From assembly GCA_016199665.1 (NCBI GenBank), contig JACQGG010000040.1, positions 1 to 40,784 on the forward strand: a DNA stretch of 40,784 nucleotides. Direction: 5' to 3'. Every line of letters starts with the position of its first letter. Within the stretch, counting starts at the first letter, position 1. The translations under genes were made by a program, and so were the position numbers. Below the pieces are notes generated by a model. The model saw only the letters and a list, made by a program, of their open reading frames with translations, did not search any database and was not told the DNA's origin. This stretch comes from Acidobacteriota bacterium. GTDB taxonomy: Bacteria > Acidobacteriota > UBA6911 > JACQSX01. Of this stretch, positions 23,694 to 31,975 are shown piece after piece.

Positions 23694-26333
23694 CTATGGC
23701 GTGCTCTGAGGGGGCACTACCGATGAGGTTTGCAGATCAGTTGCAACAATCATCTCCAAAGCGGAGATGGCAACATTGGACCGCACCCGGATCCTTCCTC
23801 CCTCCTGAGAGGGAATTCCAAAAAGAGCCGAGACCGAGTCGCTCAGCCGGGCATTCGGTCCCAGCGTCACTCTTCTGGCGGCCACCGGTGAACCTTCCGC
23901 CGAAAAAAGATCCAGGGTAACTTCGGCGCCCTGGTTGTTCGGGTTGACCAGCGACACTTGGGTAGAAAAGTCGACTCCCTGCGACAGATGGGCAAAGTAG
24001 AAGTCCGTACCGGAACTCTCCGTAAGCGGGTAAGCGGAAAAGGCCTTCCCGTCGAAACCGAACATCTCAATGGAGGCCACCATCCGGGAGTTGGTGCCGT
24101 ATACTCCCAGCCATCCCGAGATTGGGGCGCTGCCGTCCAGTCCAAATAAATCCGCCAGATCCAGGGTAGCCCCCGCGGAACCGGACAAGGATACAACCTG
24201 CGGATCCGCCAGCAACGCGCCCTTGTCGTCCACCAGTACCAATGCCGTGTCTGAACCCCCATCACTGCCGTTGACCAGACTCAATACGGTGCGATAGCCG
24301 CCGAGAAGAGTCACCTGAGGGGCTGCCAACTGAATCCCGTCCGCAACGGCGGCATTGGAAGGAGCGGTCGCGGGAAGAACACTGAGTTCATCAGCCGTTT
24401 CATAAAGCCCGAGCGCATTGACCGGCTCGGTGGAAATAATCACCAGGTGCGCCCCCTGCAGCCCGATCGCCTGCGGCAAGTAGTCCGCAACGTTCGGGTC
24501 ATCGCTCTTTAGCTTGCGCGATAAAACACCGCCGGGAGCGATGCTGTCGGAAACAGTCGCGAGAGAAGCGCCGTTCATGTCGATCAGGCTGATCTGCACG
24601 CCGGCAGTGTTCAGATTTGTACCGGGGCTGGCCACGACCAGCTCAGTGGAAAAGGCATCGTCCTGCCGCACAACGGGAAGGACCAATGAGAAGGATCCGC
24701 TTCGGGTCAAGTTTGCACCGTCCGTTTTCCTGCGCAGAAAGTCGCTGATGCTGATTTGGAAGTAACCGATCAGAGTAGGCTGGGTACTCTCTACCAGGAT
24801 CGATCCGTCAAGGGGAGATTGAACTGGATCGTTTCGAAAAAAAACCGATGCGAGCCCCGCCGCAGAACGGCCCGGCGAAAGGTCCAGACTCCGGGGATTG
24901 CTCACTTCGGTCCTCTCGGATTCGATGAAGGGACTTCCGCTGGCCGCACGAGCCTCAAGCATGACATTTGTAGGCGCGGTTCCCACATTGGCCAGGGTAA
25001 GATTTGTAAAGTGATTCTTGTCGGAATAAAACCGTGGGACACCGAAGGCGAACGTCTTGCGTAAGAAATCAATGGAGCTGGACCCGAAGTTCAATACCGC
25101 GACTTGCTGTTCATCCGGTGTCAGAGCTACCAGGAAGGGACTGTTCCCGAAACCGGCGGAGCTGGTACTCGTCTGGGTGGCTGCCGCAATGCTGTTCGTG
25201 TTGAGGTCGATACGAAAAGCCAGGTCGGATCCCGGGCTGGCAATGTACGCAGTGCTGGAGTCAGCGGTGGAGATCACGTTCGTGGCCTGGGTAAAGCCGC
25301 CGATTCCAAACAAGTCAATAGGAGCAATGAGCTGAGCCTGCAGCTCTAAAGTGTCCGTGGAGAGGAAGGAAAGTTCTGAACTGCCCACTACCAGAAAACG
25401 CGTTCCGTCCGGGGTGACCGCGGTAGAAAATACATTGGCCCCCAGCGCAATGCGTTTCAGAATCTCGCCTGTGCCGGTGCTGAAAACGTAGGCCACGTTG
25501 TCATCCACGCCGTTGCTGCTCCCCTGGTCTCCAATAATCCCTTTCGCGTCGTCCGGAGTAAGGGTCACATTGTGGGTCGCTACGAAATCATGGGCTTCCT
25601 TGGGAGTAATGGTGAGGCGCACCCCGAACGTGGCGACATCCACGACCGAAATCGAGTCCTGAGCCGCAACGGTGGTGGACGTCAGATCGCCGACGTTGAC
25701 AACGGTAAAGAAAGAGCCATTGCGTGCGATGGCCAGATTGACAGGCCGGCTGCCGGCCGCGAGCTTCAGCCGGGGCTGAATCTCCGTTCCCTCCGGAACG
25801 CGAAAACGCACGACTTCGCCGGTGCCTGTGGATGCCACAAATCCGGTCTGGCTGTCAGGAGTAAAAACGACGTTGCTGCCCAGGCTGAAATTGACCTTGT
25901 CCAGGGCCGCTGTCCTGGCCACCAGGGTCTTGGCATTGATCAGGGAAATACTCCCGACCAGTTTAGGCACGACAGCGGCATTGTCAGCCAAGTGGGTATT
26001 GACCACCACGATCGTCTGTTTGTCGGGAGTCATTGCCATCTGAGCGGGATTTTTTCCGACAAACAGGACTGCAATGGCTGCCATGGTATCGGCATCAAAA
26101 ACCACCACCGCATCCGACCCGGGGAAGTTGACAAAGCACCTCTTGCCATCGGCGGAGAACAGCACGGAGGGCGAAAAAAAGTTGTCGGCTGCCACGGCAT
26201 TGACGTCAAATCTGAGATTCAATGCCACCGTCAATGGATCGGATGAAGGATCAAAACGCGAAAAAACCCGATCCCCGTAGAGCACCCCAACAACCTGTGC
26301 CACGATCGCCACGCTAACCCAAAATCGCTTCAT
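23694..26333 (-). CDS. Secreted YVTN-type beta-propeller protein with C-terminal beta-sandwich repeats
   Basis: 879 aa with a signal peptide (MKRFWVSVAIVAQVVGVLYG). Residues about 50-430 hold propeller repeats of the YVTN/lactonase kind: FSADGKRCFVNFPGSDAVVVFDADT, MTPDKQTIVVVNTH, FTPDSQTGFVASTGTGEVVRF, VTPDGTRFLVVGSSEL. Residues 430-879 contain about four related beta-sandwich units with phrases such as FYSDKNHFTNLTLANVGTAPTNV, AFSTELVVASPGTNLNTA, YRTVLSLVNGSDGG and VDFSTQVSLVNPNNQGAEVTLDLFSAEG. A sigma70-like promoter precedes it. It lies between pilA and the minor pilin operon. No PilY1 is seen in the window and PilY1 itself carries a propeller, so a pilus-tip role is conceivable but unproven; an extracellular adhesin independent of pili is equally possible. 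Confidence 0.88.
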   Translation of the reverse strand: MKRFWVSVAIVAQVVGVLYGDRVFSRFDPSSDPLTVALNLRFDVNAVAADNFFSPSVLFSADGKRCFVNFPGSDAVVVFDADTMAAIAVLFVGKNPAQMAMTPDKQTIVVVNTHLADNAAVVPKLVGSISLINAKTLVARTAALDKVNFSLGSNVVFTPDSQTGFVASTGTGEVVRFRVPEGTEIQPRLKLAAGSRPVNLAIARNGSFFTVVNVGDLTSTTVAAQDSISVVDVATFGVRLTITPKEAHDFVATHNVTLTPDDAKGIIGDQGSSNGVDDNVAYVFSTGTGEILKRIALGANVFSTAVTPDGTRFLVVGSSELSFLSTDTLELQAQLIAPIDLFGIGGFTQATNVISTADSSTAYIASPGSDLAFRIDLNTNSIAAATQTSTSSAGFGNSPFLVALTPDEQQVAVLNFGSSSIDFLRKTFAFGVPRFYSDKNHFTNLTLANVGTAPTNVMLEARAASGSPFIESERTEVSNPRSLDLSPGRSAAGLASVFFRNDPVQSPLDGSILVESTQPTLIGYFQISISDFLRRKTDGANLTRSGSFSLVLPVVRQDDAFSTELVVASPGTNLNTAGVQISLIDMNGASLATVSDSIAPGGVLSRKLKSDDPNVADYLPQAIGLQGAHLVIISTEPVNALGLYETADELSVLPATAPSNAAVADGIQLAAPQVTLLGGYRTVLSLVNGSDGGSDTALVLVDDKGALLADPQVVSLSGSAGATLDLADLFGLDGSAPISGWLGVYGTNSRMVASIEMFGFDGKAFSAYPLTESSGTDFYFAHLSQGVDFSTQVSLVNPNNQGAEVTLDLFSAEGSPVAARRVTLGPNARLSDSVSALFGIPSQEGGRIRVRSNVAISALEMIVATDLQTSSVVPPQSTP

Positions 26334-26352
26334 TCGAGTTTACCTTGAAGAC

Positions 26353-26382
26353 AAATTATCTTGTTTATGTCTCTTCGGTCAA
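26353..26382 (-). promoter_or_regulatory. sigma70-type promoter of the propeller operon
   Basis: On the minus strand TTGACC (26377-26382), 18 bases, TAATTT (26353-26358), ending 19 bases before the ATG at 26333. The rest of the 261-base gap to the pilW-like gene shows nothing I can name. Confidence 0.5.
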
Positions 26383-26594
26383 AAATGCAACAGCGTTTTC
26401 ATGGTAGGAATGTTTGCCTTCAATGCGCAAGTGCAAACTTGGAGCAGGAGTTTTGTTTAAGAACATAAAATTGCGCCCGCGAATGATTTGCCTCCGATCT
26501 GTATCATCTCCGCTGAGAACAGGCAACAAGGCCCTTGGCGGACCGGCGGCTCTCCTGCGCGGATCACAGCTTGCGGTTGGAGGTTCCGATTCGT

Positions 26595-27218
26595 TCAGCC
26601 CAGGGGAGAGGCGGTTTTGGATCGAAGGTAGACCCGCGTCGAAAGCGTGATCGAGTTGGCTTTTTTCGTCTGCGGATCGGCCAGGGCAGAGACGGCTTCC
26701 AGGGTGATGGCAACCTGAGTCACCTGCGACATATCCGTGGTGGCGACCCCGGCACTGTCATAGAAGTCGAATCGTAATTGGCCGATATTTTCGGCTAGAG
26801 TGTCCTCTCCGTAGCCTGCATCCAACAGAACCTGCTTCGTCTGACTGTCGTACCGGACAGTGATTTGCTCGAATGCTGCAGTAAGTTGTTTATCTGGATC
26901 TCCAAAGCTGTCCAGCGGACTCTGTGCCGCCTGAGAGCCGGTCAGGTCGCTGCGAATCGTCAAGGTATTCTCCGAATAACTGAGCGGGGAGAAGGTTGCA
27001 TTCAGGGGATTATTCCCTGCCTGGCGCACGTAGCGCGCAATCAGATCCAGCGAGATCCGGGCGCTTTGAGTGGCGGCCGCATAGTCCTGCATTCCATGAT
27101 AGAGCTGTTGATTTTCGCGGACGAGAACCAGGATCGAACCGGAGAGGATGGTCAGGATCGTCAGAGAAATCATCAGTTCGATGAGGCTAAAGCCATATTG
27201 GCGGCGGGCGGCACTCAT
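26595..27218 (-). CDS. PilW-like minor pilin
   Basis: 207 aa. The prepilin signal is basic and short (MSAARRQYG), cleaved before FSLIELMISLTILTILSGSILVL with Glu5 present. The size (about 200 residues, larger than PilV and FimT) and a soluble domain with SARISLDLIARYVRQAGNNP, typical of PilW/PulJ, point to PilW. It would be part of the priming or tip complex of minor pilins that starts pilus assembly. It begins with an ATGA overlap on the pilV-like gene and is the last gene of the fimT-pilV-pilW set. Confidence 0.9.
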   Translation of the reverse strand: MSAARRQYGFSLIELMISLTILTILSGSILVLVRENQQLYHGMQDYAAATQSARISLDLIARYVRQAGNNPLNATFSPLSYSENTLTIRSDLTGSQAAQSPLDSFGDPDKQLTAAFEQITVRYDSQTKQVLLDAGYGEDTLAENIGQLRFDFYDSAGVATTDMSQVTQVAITLEAVSALADPQTKKANSITLSTRVYLRSKTASPLG

Positions 27219-27649
27219 GGCGCCATATACCCGGTGAGCTGCACCGGGCGATTCTCCTTTACGTTGGCGCTTGCGGGCTGGACGGTTACCACAATGCTCA
27301 TTTGTTGTCCTCCGGTCGGGGTCACCGTCCAGGACACAATATACTGATGAGCACCGTCATGGGTGTCGGAATCTCCCGCGATGCCTACGGTAACCGGGCC
27401 ATGGCTGCCCGCGGTAAGATCGGACGAAGTGACGCCCGTGTTGAGGTCGCTGTTGTATTCACTTCTCAGATTCTCCAGTCTGTCCACTGCGACGGAAATT
27501 GCCATCGTGTTTGCCCGCCCGTAAGAGTTCTGCTGGACTGCGATCACGAACAAAAGCGCCGTCCCCAGAAGGCCGGTTGTCAGTACCAAGAGGGCGATCA
27601 TTGATTCCAGTAAAGTGAATCCGCGACTGGCCGCAACCTGTCCCCTCAT
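27215..27649 (-). CDS. PilV-like minor pilin
   Basis: 144 aa. The prepilin leader MRGQVAASRG is followed by FTLLESMIALLVLTTGLLG with Glu5. The phrase ESMIALLVL...GLLG is the PilV/PulI type IV N-methylation pattern. The soluble part is short and ends in a beta-rich TVTPTGGQQMSIVVTV segment. It follows the FimT-like gene by 10 bases and overlaps the PilW-like gene by four, so the three are one operon. No Shine-Dalgarno is visible, so translation is probably coupled to the upstream gene. Confidence 0.88.
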   Translation of the reverse strand: MRGQVAASRGFTLLESMIALLVLTTGLLGTALLFVIAVQQNSYGRANTMAISVAVDRLENLRSEYNSDLNTGVTSSDLTAGSHGPVTVGIAGDSDTHDGAHQYIVSWTVTPTGGQQMSIVVTVQPASANVKENRPVQLTGYMAP

Positions 27650-27659
27650 TTGGCTTGTC

Positions 27660-28100
27660 TCACTGAAGGGTCACACTTCCAGAGGCAGTCACGGTGATCA
27701 AGCGACTGAAGGCGCTGTTGCCCACACGGATCGTTCCACCTTGCGCGTTTCCCCCGGGATAGAAGGTCAGAGTCTGGGTTGGAAGTGATTGAAATGCAAC
27801 GCCGCTGGGTAGCGTTCTGCTTGCGCGAGGCGGATTGGGACTGTCGGCTGGATCGACGACCTGATAGGAACCATCATCCTGCAGCGTCACCTGCAATGAA
27901 GCGTTACGCGTTACCGCCAGCAGCCTTGCCGTCTGTAATTCGCTGACCAGCTGATCGACAGCTATGGTGACCCGGTAATTATTTTGTGCGGCGTCGAAGG
28001 TGGGAAGAGTGAAAGAAACGAGGACGGCGGCGACGGCCGCCGCGGCCATGACTTCCAGTATGGAGACGCCTCGATTAGATCGCATCAGGGGAACGAGCAT
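27660..28100 (-). CDS. FimT/GspH-like minor pilin
   Basis: 146 aa from ATG 28100 (a TTG two codons upstream is possible). The leader MLVPLMRSNRG ends in Gly, then VSILEVMAAAAVAAVLVSFTLPTF with Glu5 but Val instead of Phe at position 1. The soluble domain has LVSELQTARLLAVTRNASLQVTL and a GspH/FimT-type end (YPGGNAQGGTIRV). FimT/FimU binds DNA or caps the pilus tip in other species. It is the first gene of the minor pilin operon and diverges from the PilX-like gene, so the 160 bases between them must hold two promoters. Confidence 0.88.
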   Translation of the reverse strand: MLVPLMRSNRGVSILEVMAAAAVAAVLVSFTLPTFDAAQNNYRVTIAVDQLVSELQTARLLAVTRNASLQVTLQDDGSYQVVDPADSPNPPRASRTLPSGVAFQSLPTQTLTFYPGGNAQGGTIRVGNSAFSRLITVTASGSVTLQ

Positions 28101-28153
28101 AGCCAAACCCAGTTTGAAATGTCAGTGAGGGTTCTCACAGATGGCGGACACGC

Positions 28154-28185
28154 AACCGCCAGAAAAACCCGGGGAATGGGCGGTT
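28154..28185. other. Inverted repeat in the fimT/pilX divergent promoter region
   Basis: AACCGCC and GGCGGTT, 18 bases apart, in the 160-base gap between the divergent minor pilin genes. It may be an operator or a 5'-leader hairpin of the pilX-like mRNA. I looked for the conserved pieces of a c-di-GMP-I riboswitch here and did not find them. Confidence 0.35.
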
Positions 28186-28260
28186 CAGGGGGGTGACTCT
28201 CATCACACGCACGGGGGGGTGGAAGCAGGTATCATCGAATCGCTTCAGGAGCGTGTCGAC

Positions 28261-29715
28261 ATGACCACCGATCTTTCCTTCCGTGACTCTGAGAAAGGTG
28301 TGGCGCTGGTCTTCGTGTTGCTTCTTTTAATGCTGATGATGGCCCTGGGCCTGGCGTTTGTAGTGCAGTCCGGTATAGAGTACCAGGCCAGCGAAAACTT
28401 CGTAACCCACCAGCAGGCGCTTGCGATTGCAGAAGCGGGGTTAAATCTGGTGAAGCCGGCGATTCAGCAGACCGATTTTAGCGCGATCCTGTCGCTGGAC
28501 GCGTTTGTGCCCGCTTACAGTACAGGGGATCTGCCCCTGGCAGGGAGCGACAATTTACGGAATGCGATTTCGACGCGCGCCGCCCGAAATGTCGACTTCA
28601 ACTCGCCGCCGGCGCCGGTCACGACCTACGCGGCCACCGGCCTTTTGACTCCTCCCACGGGCCAGCCGTATGGGATGGGGCGCTATTTTGCCAAGGTTTC
28701 CAACAATTCCACCGGCGGCAGCGGTTCGATTTTTGGCCAAGATCCTGACCCCGGCAATGATACGGACTTTCGCATCCTGGTTCGAGTCACCGGCATTTAT
28801 CCGACCTTTGCCAATGACAAGGTGAGCGGAAGCAGCACGGTCAGAAATTCCGTTGCTATCATTGAGTCCATGTTCAAGCGCAACATGGCGCTGAACCTGC
28901 AAAGTGCGCTGAGCATCAATGGTCCGTCGGTGAGCGCGAAGTTCAATGGGGTTAAGTTTGACGTGGACGGCTACAACCACAACGGAATGACGCGCGAGCA
29001 GATCATGGCGCCGCACACAGAAAATGCCAGCGGCGCCATGCCCGGTCTGGGCGTCATCTACGACAATCCTTCCGGGGGAGATGGAACTGAAATCGCTTCG
29101 TCGTTGTACGATCAGCTCGACTTGAAGCAGAGCAATAACGTTATCGGCGCTTCCGGAATTCACGTGGATGACACGCCGTCGGTTGCCGACGTCACCAATG
29201 CGCTCCGGACCGCCGACAATCCCGACTACGGTTTAGTCCTGAATCCCAACTTCACCGGACAATTCGTCAACGCGATAAGACCGTACGCCCACAACTACTA
29301 CGCGACCTCGCAACATTGGAGTGGGGAGAATACCGTAATTGGGACGGATGCAAGCCCGGCGATTACCTATGTTGACGGGGATCTCAAGGTTGATGGGAAC
29401 GGCGCTGGCACCGGCATCCTGGTGGTGACTGGGACACTAGAGGTCGGCGGGTCGTTTCAGTTCGACGGCGTCGTTCTGGTGGTGGGCACAGGAGCCATTA
29501 ATTTCCACGGCGCCAATGAGGGTTTCATTGGAGGAATGTACATCCAAAACCTCACTCAGAACGCCGATGGAAATTATGTCTCCGGACAAACGACTCTTAC
29601 CCTGAGCGGAAACTCAGACATTTACTTCAGTGGCGACATGATACAAATGGGCCTGCGCTTGTTGCCTTTGGCAATGACAGAATGGCGCGAAATCACTCCT
29701 GAAATCTCCAAATAG
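28261..29715 (+). CDS. PilX-like protein with long beta-rich C-terminal domain
   Basis: 484 aa from ATG 28261, which has CAGGAG about nine bases upstream; the frame is open 40 codons further but with low-quality sequence. The N-terminus DSEKGVALVFVLLLLMLMMALGLAFVVQSGIEYQ (read in parts) matches the PilX_N pattern: a Gly before the hydrophobic helix and no Glu5. The long C-terminal region ends in AITYVDGDLKVDGNGAGTGILVVTGTLEVGGSFQFDG-like strands typical of a polymer-forming or beta-helical domain also found in acidobacterial PilX-like proteins. It is divergent from the fimT-pilV-pilW operon and completes the minor pilin set apart from PilE and PilY1. It is about three times the length of classical PilX, so it may itself act at the tip. 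Confidence 0.8.
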   Translation: MTTDLSFRDSEKGVALVFVLLLLMLMMALGLAFVVQSGIEYQASENFVTHQQALAIAEAGLNLVKPAIQQTDFSAILSLDAFVPAYSTGDLPLAGSDNLRNAISTRAARNVDFNSPPAPVTTYAATGLLTPPTGQPYGMGRYFAKVSNNSTGGSGSIFGQDPDPGNDTDFRILVRVTGIYPTFANDKVSGSSTVRNSVAIIESMFKRNMALNLQSALSINGPSVSAKFNGVKFDVDGYNHNGMTREQIMAPHTENASGAMPGLGVIYDNPSGGDGTEIASSLYDQLDLKQSNNVIGASGIHVDDTPSVADVTNALRTADNPDYGLVLNPNFTGQFVNAIRPYAHNYYATSQHWSGENTVIGTDASPAITYVDGDLKVDGNGAGTGILVVTGTLEVGGSFQFDGVVLVVGTGAINFHGANEGFIGGMYIQNLTQNADGNYVSGQTTLTLSGNSDIYFSGDMIQMGLRLLPLAMTEWREITPEISK

Positions 29716-29731
29716 CGCCAGCCTTGCTTGC

Positions 29732-29750
29732 TGCCGCGCGCAGCGCGGCA
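29732..29750. terminator. Bidirectional stem-loop between convergent genes
   Basis: TGCCGCGC and GCGCGGCA form a perfect 8-bp stem with a 3-base loop in the 50-base gap between the pilX-like gene and the convergent TPR gene. A weak T-rich run (TTGTCTTG) follows on the plus strand. Confidence 0.5.
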
Positions 29751-29765
29751 TTGTCTTGCCGCTTC

Positions 29766-31832
29766 TCATGGCTCCATGACCTTCTTCAACTCGGCGGCCG
29801 CGGTTGGATTAAGCTGAGTCAGGACTTGATAGTGCTCCAGAGCCCGGCTGGGGTTGTGCAGATACAGATATGCCTTGCCGAGATTGAAGTGAGCCTCTGA
29901 CGAGTTCGGATTGAGGCGGACCGCTTCAGCAAAATGCTGCAGGGCTTCGTTCATCTTTCCCAGCCCGGCCAGTTCGATTCCCAAGTTGATGTGCGCGTCC
30001 ACGTAGCCGGGCCGCAGCTGCAGCGCCTGCGCATAGTGGGTGAAGGCTTCCTCAAGCCGGCCCGCCTGCGCCAGGGCTACTCCCAGGTTCATGTGCGCCT
30101 CTGCGTAGTCGGGTTTACTCCGAAGGGCCGCCAGATAGTGGGCGATCGCCTCCTCTGACCGGCCCTGTCCTGCCAGAACCAGCCCCAGGTTGTAGTGGGC
30201 CTTGGCGTCGTTGGGATCAAAGCGCAGTGCCAGCGCAAACTGCGCAATGGCCTCGTTGACATTGCCGCGGGAGGCCAGTTCGATTCCAACGTTTACGTGG
30301 GCCTCCGTTTGGCCGGGCCGGATCTGCAAGGCCGCTGCGTAATGCTCCATTGCCTCGTCGACTCTTCCTTTGGCAGCCAGCGCCGCGCCAATGTTGTTGT
30401 GCGCATGCACATACCGAGGCCGAATCTTCAGGGCTTCCGAATATTGCGCGATCGCCTCATCCAGCCTGCCCTCCTGAGCCAGTAGATAGCCGAGATTGTT
30501 GTACGCCAGATAGTTGTCGGGAACCGCGCGGATCGCATGGTCAAACAGAGTGGCCGTGTCACGCCAGTAGCCAACCTGAAACCAGGTGCACACCGCCAGG
30601 GCTGAAATCAGGACCCCGGCTGAAGCCCGCAGCATGGCACGCCCGTACACCCGTTTTTCAACGAGTTGCGTGGCGCCCCAGGCAAGAATGATAAACAAAC
30701 CGATCAGGGGTACGTAGCTGTAACGGTCGGCCATCGCCTGGCCGCCGACCTGCACAAACCCGATGACGGGAACCAGGGTTCCCAGGTACCAGAACCATCC
30801 GACCGCCAGATAGGGAACCCGGGCTGCGGCACGAAGGATGAAGGCGGTTGCACACAGCAGCAAGAGCAACGCCACGCCGACCTGCCACAAAGGAATGCTG
30901 TGGCCCGGATGTGGATAGAAGGCCGCAAGCTTGGCGGGCCAGGTCATCTTCTGGGCATATTTCGCATAACTGACGATGACATTGGCCAAGCGCGCCCCAA
31001 GCGAAAGATCCTCCAGGGTCTGCACTGCGCCCCAGGAACGCTGAGCCGCGATAGTGATAAACGAAGAAATCGCGCTTAGGACAAACAACGGAATCTTTTC
31101 GCGGATCAGTTTCCAGGCCGTCCAAGATTGCCTGCCGAAGGGCGCGGCATGCAGAGAGTAGCGTCCCAGCGGCCAATAGTCGAGCAAAAGCAGCACGAAA
31201 GGCAGTGTGACGAGCATCGGCTTGGACATCAATCCCGCGACAAAAGCGACGGCAACTCTCAGGTAGCGGCCCGGGCTCGGGCGCCGCGCGTAAGCCGTAT
31301 AGGCGAGCAGCGTCAGCATCCAGAAAAAAGTGCTGAGCACATCCTTGCGCTCGGCCACCCAGGCGACCGATTCCACATGCAGGGGATGAATGGCAAAGAG
31401 CAGAGCGACGATGGCGCTGCGCCCCAGGGCGCCGGTCGTCTGCGTCAGTACCAGAAAGAGAAGAACGGTGTTGGCGAGGTGGAACAACAGACTGGTCAGA
31501 TGATGTCCGCCGGGATTCAGCCCGAATAGCTGGCAGTCGAGCATGTGTGAGAGCCAGGTCAGAGGGTGCCAGTTGGCGCCGTGAGTTGTGGTAAGGGCCC
31601 AACGCAGCCCGGCTCCACTGAGGCCTTCCTGGACTTGGCGGTTTCCCGTCACGTTCATGTTGTCGTCATACAGCACAAAGTCATGGCTGATCACCTGGGC
31701 AAAACCGAGCAAGGGGATGAGCAGGAGAATCGGGATTGTCAACAACCGGCTGCGCTCGCGGGAAATGAGACTCTTAATCACGTCTTCTATCAGGGCCCGC
31801 CGGGGCGAGAAAGGAGGGCCGGACAAGGTCAT
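29766..31832 (-). CDS. TMTC-like polytopic membrane protein with seven C-terminal TPRs
   Basis: 688 aa from ATG 31832; a GTG at 31862 is possible, and neither has a clear ribosome binding site. The first 440 residues hold about ten membrane helices of the GT-C kind. After the first helix comes FVLYDDNMNVTGN, an acidic pair like the catalytic DD of TMTC/PMT-type mannosyltransferases, and then WHPLTWLSHMLDCQLFGLNPGGHHLTSLL and HPLHVESVAWVAERKDVLS, which are hallmarks of the bacterial TMTC-like family. Seven TPRs of 34 residues follow (AHYNLGLVLAGQGRSEEAIAHYLAALRSKP type). In animals TMTCs O-mannosylate cadherin domains; bacterial substrates are unknown. Next to the minor pilin genes, an exported-protein or pilin glycosyltransferase is a reasonable guess, unproven. 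Confidence 0.85.
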   Translation of the reverse strand: MTLSGPPFSPRRALIEDVIKSLISRERSRLLTIPILLLIPLLGFAQVISHDFVLYDDNMNVTGNRQVQEGLSGAGLRWALTTTHGANWHPLTWLSHMLDCQLFGLNPGGHHLTSLLFHLANTVLLFLVLTQTTGALGRSAIVALLFAIHPLHVESVAWVAERKDVLSTFFWMLTLLAYTAYARRPSPGRYLRVAVAFVAGLMSKPMLVTLPFVLLLLDYWPLGRYSLHAAPFGRQSWTAWKLIREKIPLFVLSAISSFITIAAQRSWGAVQTLEDLSLGARLANVIVSYAKYAQKMTWPAKLAAFYPHPGHSIPLWQVGVALLLLLCATAFILRAAARVPYLAVGWFWYLGTLVPVIGFVQVGGQAMADRYSYVPLIGLFIILAWGATQLVEKRVYGRAMLRASAGVLISALAVCTWFQVGYWRDTATLFDHAIRAVPDNYLAYNNLGYLLAQEGRLDEAIAQYSEALKIRPRYVHAHNNIGAALAAKGRVDEAMEHYAAALQIRPGQTEAHVNVGIELASRGNVNEAIAQFALALRFDPNDAKAHYNLGLVLAGQGRSEEAIAHYLAALRSKPDYAEAHMNLGVALAQAGRLEEAFTHYAQALQLRPGYVDAHINLGIELAGLGKMNEALQHFAEAVRLNPNSSEAHFNLGKAYLYLHNPSRALEHYQVLTQLNPTAAAELKKVMEP

Positions 31833-31975
31833 TGTAAGGGATGAACCAAATTTTCCGGGCACATTTTGAGACTGCCGCCGATCACAGGCTGATCCGGGTG
31901 CCCCAATCCTGTTACAATGAAACGGTCAGGCCCTCGCCCGGCTCCAGTCGACGAGGGGTGAACAGGGGTCAGGTT

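Noticed and set aside
28107..28260. c-di-GMP (GEMM) riboswitch ahead of the minor pilin genes
   Set aside because: The conserved GEMM-I segments are absent; only a simple inverted repeat is present. I also saw none ahead of pilB, pilA or the 39.7 kb gene.
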